Shown in pieces: positions 38,501 to 50,921 of a DNA stretch of 64,000 nucleotides. Every line of letters begins with the position of its first letter. Position 1 is the first letter of the stretch. Position numbers and translations under genes: made by a program. This DNA comes from Viola odorata (lineage: Eukaryota > Streptophyta > Magnoliopsida > Malpighiales > Violaceae). Under the pieces are notes generated by a model. That model was given only the letters and a program-made list of their open reading frames with translations. It was not told where the DNA came from and ran no database searches. The DNA is taken from the NCBI GenBank assembly GCA_963691705.1, contig OY829540.1:5780001-5844000 (forward strand). The letters run 5' to 3'.

Positions 38501-40331
38501 GCAAGCCCCACATTCAAAGTGAGTTTACTCATCCAAAACCTTTAATTTAGTTCGAGGTTGCTCACGTGTATAACGAACAACATAAGATTTAACATTCGCA
38601 TGTAATTTGTTATTGCAAGACAAGTATTCTAACACATCATATGCACAACACTCTGCTTGGTGCAATGTAAACAAAACAATTTAACTAAAAGTGTTGAGCT
38701 CAAAAATACAACCAAGAAGAAAAAAAGAATTGAACATGGATTATATAGTCAACCTCTTTCCAATATTCTTCAGCCTCCTTCGTACGACCACGCATTTTTG
38801 CCCGGTCAGAGATGGCTATAGCCCAATTGTAGAAAGCCTGTCAAGTAATAGAACAAAGTCATTCACACACACACAAAACCGTGATACAGGTATGCAACTT
38901 CATTAGTAATCCGAAAATGATGCGCCAGACATGTAAGAGGAAACTGGCCTTGTCCTCAATACTTCATTTATTTTAGGTACTCCTAAAAAAAATTAATGCG
39001 GTGTATGATCACCCAAATATTCTAATTGGCTGCAGTTTTCTACCTCAGTTACATGCCCATAGAAATATCAAAGAGACATTCAACAAGATTAATTAGGGCG
39101 GAGACAGATATGCATACATACATCATGTAGTGTAGGGCAAATATGGGTAGCCTCATCGTACTTTTTACAAGCCTCCTCGAGCAAAGCATCTTTAGAAGGT
39201 GAGGTAGAATCGGGACTAACATTATCTGCACTTTCCTGCAAGTCAATAATCCCAACTTCAAAAATATTCCTAAAAAAACACAAAATCTGCTTTGCCCCCT
39301 TTCCTACGTGCATCCATAAATAGAAAGTTTCCCCAGAAGTAAAGGACCAAGTAGTTTGCACCTGAAGAACCAATGCCCAATTGTAGAGTGCATCATGATC
39401 GTCTGGATTTCTCTCTATTGCACTAGCATACCTACCAAATTCCAGTAAAATTTATCATTGCACGCAAAATAGAATACAATAGTTGGACTAAAACTGAAAT
39501 TCTCTCAACTCTGAATTCTATAATTTATATGAATCTTATTCCTCTAGAATTTAAAAGAACAATTGGCAATGTGTATAGATACATCTCATCAAACAAAATG
39601 TACCAATTTCAGAAACAAAGTTTTGCATGGTGTTGTAAATCCGGGAAAGCAAGTCAACTGATTCATATGGAACATTGATACCTACCTCTTGGCAGCAAAT
39701 GTAAGAATCCGTTGGCGAGACCGACCTTCCTCATCAGCACCCGTCACACTGTTGATCAATTCCATTGCGGCATTGTTCTCCTCCCCGCGATGTTGATGTG
39801 CGCTGTCTTGACTGAAACAAGAGAACAATTTTCAAAAATACATATTAAAGGAAGGAGTAATGCTAAACAGCTCACCCAGATAGCTCACTGAGGTAGCTCA
39901 CTAGACCAATCCTGCTAGGAAGTCGTGAAAGTTCGGAAAAAAAAACTTAAGACTAAGCTAAAGCAATGTAGTTAGTCAAACCTCTGAGGAGTAGCCACCT
40001 CATCTCCTTCATCACTTTTTAATTCGTTAAGCAGTTCTCTCATCGTGAATGTCCGGTTTCCGACGTCATTCTGTAGCTCCGGACGCGGGTTTTGCTCATT
40101 GGATTCGTGTGCCTCCGTCCCCTTGATCGTCTCAACTTCGTTTGATTGGATCGAATCTTCTTTGATCTCCTCTGACTTGAGATCTGAGTCCGTTGCCGCT
40201 GGTTGCAGGTGAGGTTCCGGTTCCGGCTGTGGTTCTGGTTCCGGCTCTGGCTCTGGCTCTGGCTCTGGCTCTCGTTCCCCTTCTGCTTCTCTTCCATTCT
40301 GTAATTCGGATTCTTCAGCCGGTGATGACAT
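35547..40331 (-). CDS. TPR-repeat protein with acidic N-terminus and PH-like C-terminus
   Basis: Exons 40331-39982, 39811-39686, 39431-39362, 39235-39122, 38837-38754, 38427-38377, 38272-38243, 38075-38013, 37864-37799, 37634-37506, 37274-37239, 36825-36706, 36002-35814, 35657-35547; 512 aa. Residues 1-115 are acidic and low-complexity, including a Glu-Pro dipeptide run. TPR-like helices follow from ~140 ([93 protein letters not shown]), each with the W/Y-N-W-A pattern. The end ([20 protein letters not shown]) resembles a PH-domain C-terminal helix; that is inference. No signal peptide or membrane span. It is likely a protein-protein adaptor; I do not know its partners. The in-frame ATG at 40532 would add 67 residues that look like translated leader, so I start at 40331. 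Confidence 0.85.
40212..40274 (-). repeat. GAGCCA/GAACCG coding microsatellite (Glu-Pro)n
   Basis: On the coding strand about ten hexanucleotide units encode alternating Glu-Pro (with two Gln-Pro) at residues ~21-40 of the TPR protein. The left units use different synonymous codons (GAACCG) from the right units (GAGCCA), so at least two expansion events are recorded. Confidence 0.9.
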
Positions 40332-42831
40332 GTCAGTGTAGCAACTTTTGTTTTTTTTCTTTGCTCGTCGAGATTTGGAAGAGATCTGTGGAGAGGGATG
40401 AGTAGTGTACCGTGAAGAAGAGGAGGAATGAAAAAATGACAGAATATTGCTTTTGGTAAAAAATAAAATAAAAAAGTCCAAAGTATTGATTAGGTCCCCT
40501 AAGTATACTGGCTTTCGTAATTGAGTCCCCAAATAAATTTTCCTTTCAATTTTAAATAATCTAACTTTCTAAGCTTTAATCCTTGTTACACCGTGAAGCA
40601 AATGTTATTTTCCTCCTGGAATTGTTTTTCTAAAAAATATTTCATGGGAAAGTGATTGAGTAAAAAAATAATTATTATATTTTAATGACATTTAAAATTC
40701 TCAATAAAATGATTTTTTTTTGTGTTAGTTGTATACTCGAGAATTCTAAAAGAAAGTAAAAAAAAAAAAACAATTTCAAAAATATTAGCATAGTTGAAAA
40801 AGATAAATTATTATTTTTAAAAAAGATCTCTTTAATTTTTTTATTATTTAGTAAGTTTTAACTAAAAAATTACAAAATACAGTATCAAGTTACTCTTTCA
40901 AATAATTAATAATAAAACACATCACATTATTAAACGTATTATAGATAGCACAAATTAATCTCATTAAATTATTTTATTGGTTTGGATAAATTAATAATCT
41001 AAAATAACTTTAAAATAAATATTATTAAAAGAAGACAATAATTTTTTTAAAGGATGAGACAATAAATTACACAACTCATAACTTTATTTAATAATTAAAA
41101 TTTTAATAACTCAAATATGTCTTTTAAAAAAATAGTTATAAGCAATTTTATAAAAAGTACTTGTGAGATTCTCCACATAATTACTTTCCTTCATTTTTAA
41201 GAAAAATGGATGGGTCGAGAAAAATTAGATTATTGGGTCTAATTTTCTCTACGTCAACCAAACACAATAAAATTACAAATTTCATATTTCTAAATAAAAA
41301 GTGTAAATTTATTATAAAAAATTAAATTGAATTTATATTGAATACTTTTAAACTATTCGGAAAAATTACAACATTTCATAAATTAAATTGTGGATACAGT
41401 TTTGCGAATTATGTACCACAACATGACATATGGAATTGGTAGATACTCGGACCTAAAAAAAATGATGTTTGGGTTTGTTATAATGTATTTATTTATTCGA
41501 TGGGCCTTAGCTTTGCGTATGCAGCCCAGTCAACTGATTTATGGGCTGGGTTGCATCGTATAAAATTAAGCTTACAAAAAAAGAGGCCGGGACTTGGAAC
41601 TTGATAGACTCCCCAAGTCTGGGGAGAGGGAAAGAGTTTGAAACTCAGAAAGAAAAAAGAGTTCATCGCCCTTGAGTGTATATTTTCTTTTTAAAGAAAA
41701 CGCAACTTGAATTAATCTAAATTAACATTAATAAAAAACGCGATCGGCTCGCATATATATATGGATAAAAAAGCTTGAATATATTGGTTTCTTAATAAAC
41801 TAACAGAGTTTTTTAACTAAAATAGTCAAAGGTGAAGTTAGAAAAAATTATGTGGGAAGGCGAAAGTCAAGGGTGGAGTTAGATTAATTTGTTTAGGAAG
41901 CCACCCTTGACTATTCTAGAAAATTTTAACTGATATCGTCATCATAATGCCATTATCATGCTTACCCAAAAAAAAAAAGGCATTATCATCATCTATTCTC
42001 ATGATTTTCCCCAATCCGACAGTCGTGTAGACTTAGACTCCAGTCCAGCCTGAGTTAAGAAGATGCATGCATGCCATAGTTGAATGGTTTGAGAAAAAAG
42101 TAAACCTGGATGATCTGATCTGATGCCGTTGAATAGACTTTTTCGTGTCTTAAAGCTCACGTCAGGGACAGCAGCAGTTAATGAAAGGCTTTAAAACAAT
42201 CCCCAACTTGCTTTTTTCCGGAACCATACCAGAAATCGTCACTTGTCAGTCAGCTGCTTCCTAACATGGGTTCTCAAATTTCTGTTCCAAAATAATTATT
42301 CAAAATAAAAAAATATGCTATATGGGTCCTTTTTCGTTTTTTCTTTCAACCCATCAATTTGTTCAGTTAGTAAGTTTTGAAAAACTGCATCGTCTTAAGC
42401 ACCAACAATAGAACACGAAAGAGCTAAAACAAGAAACAGCTAGTATAATATAATCCTCTTTTTTCCTTTTCTTTAGTTACAATCAGCAGCAATTTGATGC
42501 TTCAAACTTAACTTTCAAATCTAGCCCTATTCAGAACTTGCCGACGAAATACCCTAAACTAGACGGTGTTTTCGGCCCTGTGATGAATGAGAGAAGAAGA
42601 AGAAGAGACGGGAGAAAAAATGCCAATTTCCAACGATACCACTATCACTCACCAGAGCCTGAGTGCGGGCACAGCATTTATAATTTTCATACGTTACCCA
42701 GATTAAGCGAATTGCCTATCAGAAATCCCTCACTTTTAGAAGGGATTAAGATGCGAGGAAAAGGAAAAGAAGCAGGAAACCAGCGAAAAGAGCGCAAGAG
42801 TTTTGCACCGGTGCCTGAGAAAGATGATCCA
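40332..42831. other. Intergenic between TBC 3' end and TPR promoter
   Basis: The first ~150 bp contain the TPR gene leader and promoter. 40450-41580 is AT-rich. 42430-42831 is probably the TBC 3' UTR. The long plus-strand frame from 42538 is the antisense of the TBC end and its UTR. An inverted repeat is listed separately. Confidence 0.5.
41808..41932. repeat. Short inverted repeat, possible MITE
   Basis: AGTTTTTTAACTAAAATAGTCAA on the left and the reverse complement of TTGACTATTCTAGAAAATTT on the right match over about 30 bp with mismatches. A third related block (AGTCAAGGGTGGAGTTAGAT) lies between them. No target duplication established. Confidence 0.4.
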
Positions 42832-45314
42832 TTATATCTTGTCGTGCAGGCTAACCACCAAGTCATGCGCGTCATCAAGAAGCTTCCATACATCCAAGTG
42901 CCCAGCCATGCTATTGCATTCCCTCATGATCTCATCCATACCATTGTACTTTTCAATGATCAGTTTCCTCCTCTGCAGCACACAGGCCGCTATAGCGTAA
43001 AGCAACAGATCATCTGTGGGAGGGGCTTTTAACCTCATTTTCCCCCAAGCAGACTTGGCAATCCCTGCTCGTATCGCCACCTGATCTGCCCATATCACCT
43101 CCCAAAGGCGCAATGTCTGATCCAGGTTTAGCTCCCTCCTGAAAAGGACCACCACCATTCTATACACAAAGAAGCAGTTCTCGGCTTGAAGCTTCTCCAG
43201 GTGCCTGTAAAGCTGGATATCCTTGCACTTGATTATCTTGGAAATAATGCCCAGTTGCCTCCGGATTCCCACTTCATCAAGCCGGAAATTATGCCTAGCT
43301 TTCTTCATGAAGCCTACAAAACACCAAAATGCTTCATAGTCCTCCTCCATAACTATAACTATTGGAGAGAGTAAATCACTCATTCCTTGACAGTAACCAA
43401 TCTCAGTATCATAAAGTGCATAGGCCTCAAGGATAGAAACCAACCGAGCAGCATGATAAATCCTGCATGGCTCCAAGTGATCATAATCCTTCAATCCAAC
43501 ACGCTCAGCAAATCGCCGTGCCTTAACCTCTGATACTGCAGCCTGAGATGGGGAGTACATGATCCATTCACCATTTGCCCGCACGGCATCAATGCGCATG
43601 ATTCTCTGCCATGTGGCAAAGTCCTCATCTTTGCAGGATTGTGACTTATTTTCTCTGCTGGAATGTGAGGGATTCTCCATTGCAGGTACGTCAAATTCAT
43701 CTTCCTCCTTGATGTCAGACATGAGAAAAGGTTCCTTGCTTTCAGGTTCTTCAGAGGAATCAGAATCACTTGACTCCATGTCCACAACAGACCCATCTTC
43801 ACATGTAATCACACTCTTGTCACCATCTCCTTCAAACTTTGAATCAGATCTCCCAAGGGTTTGGTTAAGATAATCTGAATCCTCGACAGCTCCACTGCTG
43901 CTCTCAGCTGAAGGTGATCTCCTTCCACTGGTGACTTCTTCTAATCCAGGAGAATCCATAACATGAGTCATATTTCCACTGTCTTCAATGCCGCCGCTAA
44001 TTGAAGCACTTTCCTTCAACTTAAGGGACTTGTCATTGCGTTGAGCATTTCTCATGCACTGTTTTCGCAGATCCTCAAATTCTTTTCTGGGGTGCAAAAT
44101 TGAAATACTTAGATTAGAAATAAGAAACAGCAGAGTTAGGAAATAAAACATCTTTTGCAATGAAATCTCAGTACCTCTTTCCAGCTCGAATGCAATCCCT
44201 TTCTTCCTTTGAACTGTTCAGATTATAGCTGTTCAAAAGAAACTCGGAGTAAATACACAGGACTTCCAAGAATAAGGCAATAGACAGAGAGATAATACAA
44301 GCAGGACATCATGAAACTCCCACACAATACAAAACAAATAAAAAACTTCCCTACAACAGACGGACAAAAAATGAAACCATCAGTGTTATAAGAAAACATT
44401 AGTTCGACATCCAAACAGGAAACTGATAAACACAGAAAGATACTCAAGACGATCAGTATACCCAAGGAAGCTAGACCATATGGAAACATCACTAGATCAA
44501 ATAAACATGTGTGTTTGGGTACCCAAAAAAAAGAAATATAAAATGACATATGGTAGGAGTTCTTACACTCCAAGTAGAAATGGCCAAACTTCTGCTCGTA
44601 TGCTTGGATCAATACCCTGCAATGGCACCCAAAAGATTCGAGATTCCATTACTCTTACACGCGAAACCAAATTTTCACGAGCAACTATGCAAATTGTGAC
44701 ACAATCCAATGTAAAACAAAATAGCATCAACATGGCATACCCCACTGCGAGCTTTCTTTAGAAACTTAACACCATCATCAGATAATCTCCCATCGGGGGT
44801 AAAGAAACTCTTCCATTGCTTCGCTAAAAGCACATGTTTTCTCCTCCTTCGTGACCATGGAGACTTGAGACTGCCCCTGCAGGTTATACAGAGAACATCA
44901 TTTATTTGTAGAACCACAAAGAAGACAATCACGGTACAACGTTTTCCACTGTTTTTTTTTTGTTACAAAAAAAAGCATTTAAGTCATTGTTTTTGCAGAC
45001 GGAAAAGAATCATAGGCGGCAAATCTGATAAGGAGAACGAACAAAAAAAAAAGGGGAAATGAAGGGTGTGCATAGAAATGGGAAAGAAAGGAAAGGACTA
45101 ACCGATTATGATAAACTGGTGAGGAAGATGATGGTGAGGACGACGATGATGAGGATGAGGAAGCAACTATTAATAGAACCGATCGTAGATGAATCCAAGA
45201 TGACGATGACGGTGACGACGATGAAGAATTAGATGGCGAAGAGGAAGAAGATGATGATGATGATGTGTGGATTCGCCTTAAAGCTCTCATTAACGGTTTC
45301 TGTTCCGTTAACAT
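42832..45314 (-). CDS. TBC-domain Rab GTPase-activating protein
   Basis: Stimulates GTP hydrolysis on Rab GTPases in membrane traffic. Exons 45314-45103, 44876-44741, 44616-44567, 44228-44175, 44086-42832; 568 aa. The N-terminus carries a Ser homopolymer region (~18-60). The TBC domain is split. Its first part is GVKFLKKARSG-GIDPSIRAEVWPFLLGVYNLNSSKEERD (~100-145). An acidic, Ser-rich insert of ~150 residues follows (SSDSDSSEEPESKEPF). The catalytic half runs from ~305: MRIDAVR at 314-320 (IxxDxxR arginine finger, with Met for Ile) and GYCQGMSDLL with the glutamine finger near 383, then YRHLEKLQAENCFFVYRMVVVLFRREL and the C-terminal helix bundle. This insert-bearing form is common in plants (GYP7/TBC1D15-like). 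Both catalytic fingers are present, so it is probably an active GAP. The Rab substrate cannot be read from sequence. Confidence 0.93.
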
Positions 45315-45478
45315 GATTACCAGTGTGTATTTATTCTACCTAATTTACCTACGTCGATGACGGTTTTGAAGAAGAAAATGAGCAATTTTTTGTTTCTGTT
45401 TCTGTGTTTTTTTTAGGGTAATATCAATTAGGAAATTTCGGATTCGTCTGTGCTTTTCTTCGATTTCTCTTTTCTTTT

Positions 45479-45820
45479 TTACCTATGAGAATATGCGACA
45501 GTTTCAGCCACAGCGATGGCTATACCAACATTTGAGGGAGAAGATGCCAAAACGGTCCAGAACCCGGCGCCGCCACCGAAAGAGCCGCTCCTACCAGTCC
45601 CCCCGCTTCCGGTGCTAGCTTCAGCGGACACGATCCATCCCCAGCACCACCTCCACTGCGGCTGCTGCTGCTGCTTCTGGCGCCGGCGAATGAGGAGAAG
45701 AGCATCAATAAGGGAAATGAGCGCGAGAATACGATTATGCCCCTGCGTATCTGTCGTATTATCTGTTCCCTCCTCTTCTGCTCTAACACCATCACCAAGT
45801 GAGAACAACCTGTTGTTCAA
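45479..45820 (-). CDS. Hypothetical small protein, doubtful
   Basis: A 113-codon frame (starts MNNRLFSLGDGVRAEEEG, has a RRRQKQQQQP run and a Gly/Ser-rich middle). I recognise no family. In favour: GC-content rises here against AT-rich flanks, a (CT)n tract and an AT-rich TATA-like stretch lie upstream on the minus strand, and a stop is followed by AT-rich DNA. Against: the plus strand is equally open over 45516-45827 (103 codons with Pro-rich and Cys-rich runs), so the open frame may be a composition effect. It could also be an exon of a non-coding transcript or the promoter-proximal part of the TBC gene. Confidence 0.3.
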   Translation of the reverse strand: MNNRLFSLGDGVRAEEEGTDNTTDTQGHNRILALISLIDALLLIRRRQKQQQQPQWRWCWGWIVSAEASTGSGGTGRSGSFGGGAGFWTVLASSPSNVGIAIAVAETVAYSHR

Positions 45821-45861
45821 TTCCTGACTCCTGAGGCCTTATGGCATCTTTTTCTCTCTAG

Positions 45862-45866
<5 letters not shown>

Positions 45867-45898
<32 letters not shown>
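45867..45898. repeat. (CT)n microsatellite
   Basis: Sixteen perfect CT units, i.e. (GA)n on the strand of the doubtful small ORF, 45 bp upstream of its ATG. GA/CT runs are frequent in plant leaders and core promoters. Confidence 0.95.
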
Positions 45899-45901
<3 letters not shown>

Positions 45902-47091
45902 CCCCAACTGCATCTACTCTCTTCTCATCAAAGGCAATAATTATAGCGAAGTTATTAGATATATTCTGTATTTTATTTCTTTTGCAGTATCATTTTATTA
46001 TTATTATTATTGTCAATGTCATATCTGCGAGGATCCCTCTCTCTTCGCATTCGGCAACTGACTTTGGGCTATTTCAAAGCCCAACTCCGGCCCATCTAAT
46101 CAGATTTTATTTTTATTTTATTTTACTCTCTCTTCTTTTCTTTTCTTTCTTGTCATTTCTTTGCTTATTATTTTTTGTTTCTTTGTTGTTTATGTATGGA
46201 CCCTCAAAATCTGCGGTCACCACATCATTAAAACCTGACCTGACAAATTAACTTGACAGGTTAAGCAGTTTGATTCAATCAAATAGTTTTGATTTAGTAG
46301 GAATATAATTTTATTTAAATAGAAAATTGAATTGAGAAATTAAATTAATTGGATTATTTGAGTGTATTTTGTTACGGTGGTGGTGTTTTGGTTTGAGACC
46401 ACTATTGATTCACCTCCTACCTAACCCACTAATGTGTCATTAGTGATTTCCTTCTTTATGCTCTCTCTCCATGTGATTATGATCTTATATTAAAGCGGCA
46501 GTTAATTATAGTAGAAGTATTTAAATATCAAAAAGATGACAAAAAATAATTTACTGACGTTATTTCTTTGCATTACGTTTATGGTAACAAGAAAGAAGCG
46601 CGAGGAAATCTAACATAATGGAAGGGAATTTAAGGTAAAGAATTTAATCAATTTTCTCTCTTTTAAGTTTTTTCCCTCCTCAACAGTAAAAGAAAAAGAA
46701 AAAGAAAAAGAGAAAAGAATAAAAAAGAATAAAGAGAATGAAATAAGAGTCAAATTGTCAAAAGTGGAGTCGGGTCGGGTCGGGTGTTATTATAAAAAAG
46801 TGGATGAAGAAGGTGGTGGATCGTATCCATCACATGGCAACCCAAAAGCGACCATGAGGAGACAAGAACACTCATTTATGCTGCCGGACCACATGCTTTT
46901 GCTTTCCCTCTGCACTCCAATCTAAAAGAAAATCACATGTTATGGAGATGGAGAGCTTTACTTTATTTTATTTATTTATATTCTTTGATTGATCTACTCT
47001 AAAATAAATCTAAACGCTCTCGTCCATTCAAACTTTGTAGTTTCAAACGAATAATGCAAAATTAAAATATACCCAAACGATTATAAATGGA

Positions 47092-47297
47092 ATTAATATA
47101 TATTATTTTTATAATATAAATTATGAATTTAATAATTAATAATATTAATAAAATCAGCAAATCGTATAGAAATTTAACAATAAAATTAATAGCAAATTAT
47201 AATTCAACTGATTAATATATATTATTTTTATAATATAAATCATGAGTTCGATAATTAATAATACTAATAAAATCAGCAAATCACATAGAAATTTCAT
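47092..47297. repeat. 119-bp tandem duplication
   Basis: Two AT-rich copies beginning ATTAATATATATTATTTTTA (47092 and 47211) and both reaching AAAATCAGCAAATC; several substitutions separate them, so the duplication is not recent. No known element recognised. Confidence 0.8.
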
Positions 47298-47779
47298 TCC
47301 ACATATTAATAACACCATGGTGGGATAAAATTAGTTTAATGGGTAATTTAGTGGACAAAAGTCAAACACATGGTGGGTGCTAAATTTGAGAGGATTATTT
47401 ATTATTTTAGTTTTCTGTATCAATTATAATAAAATGATATTAGATTTATTCATTTTTAATTAAAATCTCGAATTTAAATTTTAGGAATAAAAAAAAACTA
47501 CGTTAGAAAAGTTACCACTATTTAAAAGCTCCGACAATATTTAAACAAAATTAATTTTAATTGAAAAAATTAGAGGAAAAAAACTTTTTTAGGTGCATAA
47601 AAAAACTTTAATGAATAAATGATGCTCTTGGTTAAAATTCTACCAAAATAATTTAATTAATGTTAGATAATTAATTTAATGGTATTTATACGAGTATATA
47701 CCGAGATATGGTTTGTGTTGGTGAATACTCAGATGCACTACTCTCATTCACTATGTAACTCGTTCATAATTCAAACTTC

Positions 47780-47947
47780 ATTCCCTCCGGTCTTCAAAAT
47801 ATGTTGTTTTAGTATTTATTTTTACTGTTTCGGAACGTATCATAAGACGGCCAGAACAATCACTATTTGAGACAATTTTGTCCCGAATTTTTTTTCTACT
47901 AAATATTAGGATGCGAGGAAGACATTTATTGGAGACTAGAGGGAGTA
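47780..47947. mobile_element. MITE with CTCCCTC-type ends, copy A
   Basis: Left end TTCCCTCCGGTCTTCAA and right end GAGACTAGAGGGAGTA form an inverted repeat of ~15 bp with two or three mismatches. The CTCCCTC terminus suggests a Stowaway (Tc1/mariner) MITE, but a TA duplication is not clear on the left. A related copy in the opposite orientation lies 1 kb away. Confidence 0.6.
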
Positions 47948-48928
47948 TCTATTAGAAGTTTAGAAAACTCATCTTTCTCTTTAGTAGATTGACTCTTTAT
48001 CCACGAGATCATATCACAAAATCTTGAAGTACATGTTACTTAAACATTTATTAAATAATCAATAATTAGGGCTCCTGATCAGCTATGATTAATGATGATG
48101 TTCGGTAGTGTCAAAGTGTGTGATGCGTAAACCACAAAAAAGCAAGACTACTAAACATTGTTATGACAAGTGACACGAGTAACTAAGAATTAATGGGAAG
48201 TCCAACTGAAAACGACATAGCTTGAGCTTGGGTCTATTTCTAATATAGATTTCTTTGAAGGTCTAAAAAGACATCAAGATCCATAGTTATCAACAGGGTC
48301 CACCAGTGGTTATGGACTTGGCCCACAAGCAATCATGATGTTTGGAACAAGAAAAGCCCGTGTAAAATCGCTATCATAAAAATAATAAATTAAAACAAAT
48401 TTGAGTCCTTTCCGCACCAAAAAAAAAATAAAATTTCTTGATTTTTTGCATTATAAAAAAACAAGATCAGCACAACTCTAGTCCAGTAAACAAAAATATC
48501 GATGATCCTAGTTCTTTTCAATCTTATCCATCATAATTATTAATTAGTCTCATCTACCTTTTCTTGTATTCTTCTGTACATTTTGTTTGATAGTTTGTCT
48601 TTATGAACATTGATTCTAATAAAAATTAAGAGACTAATATCGTTAAGTATTATCGAGATTAATCTTTTATTTAGTGGAGCAAAAGACGTTTAATGAGAAG
48701 GAAAAAAAATTAACTTAAAAAATAGAGACACTTCTCAAGATATGAGTTTATACTTTACACTGAACAAATCCCTTAAATACAACTAGCATTATTACAATTC
48801 ATTTTTAATGCCGGTTAAAGATTTCATTTATTTATTTCTCAAAAAAAAATTGTTAATAAATATATAATTCATTAATTATTTTACTGATAATAAATCTATT
48901 AATTTGATTTTGATACCAGCACTAAAAT

Positions 48929-49038
48929 ACTCCCTCTAGTGCAAATTAAATTTCTTTCTCGCATCCCAATATTCAATAAATTTAACACTAAAAATACAAA
49001 TAAAAGCAAGCAAATTCTAAAACCACGCCGGAGGAAAT
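48929..49038. mobile_element. MITE with CTCCCTC-type ends, shorter copy B
   Basis: Starts TACTCCCTCTAGTGCAAATT and contains CTCGCATCCCAATATTCAAT. Both match the reverse complement of the right part of copy A (CTCCCTCTAGTCTCC, CTCGCATCCTAATATT). It ends CCGGAGGAAATAA, matching the other terminus. About 60 bp of the middle is missing relative to copy A. Confidence 0.6.
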
Positions 49039-50921
49039 AATAGATTACCTATCGTGAGTAGAAGAATATTAGCGGATGTCGACGTTTAATACGGCATGAT
49101 CATAATGCAGCCATTTGGCAATCGACATGACAAGAACTTTTAGTTTAGGTAGACCCACCCCACCCCCTAAGGGAATTTTCTTTGCGTTTTGTATTTTAGG
49201 CCACAACGACGACGAGGACTTCGAAGATTTCTTCCAACTTTAGACTTTTGTATACTTTGCTCGAAGGTCGTTCTAAATTATTCGAATGGAAAGCTTCACG
49301 TTTATTTCCTTCTTTGTCTTACTTGCACATATACGTAGCAAAGGGTTTTTTTTTCTCGAAGTCTTATTAATTAAAATTAATTTCGTTTAAATTCTGTTAT
49401 ATTATAGAAAAATAGATGCAAAAAAAATTACTCAAACTAAATAGTAATTTTATTGTTAGGTTGCTTCAATAAGTATAATTATGGCAAAGTTTATATGTTT
49501 CTTGTTGAGAAAAAAATAAAACTTATATATTACTAAGTTGTTGGATTAAATATTAATTGACATAAATAAAACATATTATGACCTATTCCAATAAAACTAT
49601 ATTGTTAATTAAATGTCCTTTTTGTTTTAATAATTAAAACACATGGACAACCAAATCATTTATTTCCTTTGGAAAAAAAAACACTTATTTATTTAGTCAA
49701 ATAAACCTATTCTTCATTGCCTCTCAGTATTGGTTTAATGTGATCCATTAAATAGTATGCTTCATTTTCTAGCTTCCATTGGAAAAAACAACGCATACTC
49801 GTTTGAATTTTATGATGTAAGACCAGACAAATATCAATTTTGGAAATTATTCAGCAGCGTTAAATTAGTTTTTTGTTTTTTTTAAAATAAAAAATGGTTT
49901 GAGCTACAACTGGGCCTGACTTTTAATTATAGCTGGGCTTGATCTTGGTGTATGTATTTGGGCCCATTGTTTTTCCATTATGTGATGGAATCTCTCCTTA
50001 TATATATATATATTATATTATGGGTTACCAATATAAGCGTAACAACAACAAAAACAATATGAGGTGGTTCCTTAGTTGTTTGCTTTTTTTACCAATGAAG
50101 CACAAACATATGAAAAAAAATTTGAAAATTGTAGAATACAAACACTATATATATTTGTGTATATGTTATAAGATTTATGTTATTGAATAATTGTAAACTA
50201 ATTAATATCCGAGGATTGGGCTCCTCTAAGCCATCCAGGCTAGGATTAAAATATTAATTAATTAATAAGAATTAGAGGTGTGTAACGGTGTTAACTTTGG
50301 TTTTAATTAATTAATTTTTTTTTATTTTTTGCAACTACGAAAACAGAAAAAGAACAGACAAAAGAGAACCTTAAACAGAAGAAGAACAGACCAAAAAAAA
50401 ACAAACAGACCAGAAGAGAGCGCGAGGAAGAAGAAGAACAACGGGGTGGTGTGGAGGGATATATTGAGGGAGAACGATTTGGCTCTAATTGCAGAGATTA
50501 CCAAGAAGAACTACATCTTCACTATATTGCTTTGTGAGTCCCCTCTGTTAATCCATCTTCCTTTTTTGTTGCTTTTTCGCATCTGGGTTGTATTTGGACA
50601 AAAATATGTCATTAATTTTGCTCATTTAAAAGTACTGTTTAATTAAGAAAAAATCAACCTACTGTTTTATTAATCCTTTGTATGCTTTTACCAATCTTGG
50701 CTGTATATGGACAAAAATGTCATTAATCTTGTGTTATTCAATTAATTAGTATATACATGTACTGCCATGATTGGTAAAAGCTAATTAGTATATACATGTA
50801 AGCAGTACTATAAGCAGCAAGTTATCTTCTTCTTCTTTTCTCCATTAATTATTAATTTATCAGTATTTCTAATTTTTGCTACTTTAATTACAGCCAAGAA
50901 GAAAATAGAAATTTCAATGGG

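Larger units (their letters stand above)
45899..50921. other. Gene-free AT-rich region with small repeats
   Basis: Five kilobases without a supportable exon. Contents: (AAAAAG)n near 46687-46722, GTCGG repeats near 46772-46788, a 119-bp tandem duplication and two copies of one MITE family (listed). In 50580-50735 a ~50-bp segment (GGTTGTATTTGGACAAAAAT and GGCTGTATATGGACAAAAAT) occurs twice, and AATTAGTATATACATGTA occurs twice near 50744 and 50783. These lie just upstream of the dead FAR1-type gene. Confidence 0.55.

Noticed and set aside
40332..40532. N-terminal extension of the TPR protein from an ATG at 40532
   Set aside because: The added residues are Phe/Ser-rich translated leader, unlike the acidic start of the protein, and the ATG at 40331 opens a coherent domain.
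42538..43032. Long plus-strand frame of 164 codons
   Set aside because: It is antisense to the conserved C-terminal TBC coding sequence and its 3' UTR and has no homology of its own.
45516..45827. Plus-strand 103-codon frame with Pro- and Cys-rich runs
   Set aside because: Overlaps the minus-strand frame completely and looks like composition-driven openness; no family recognised.
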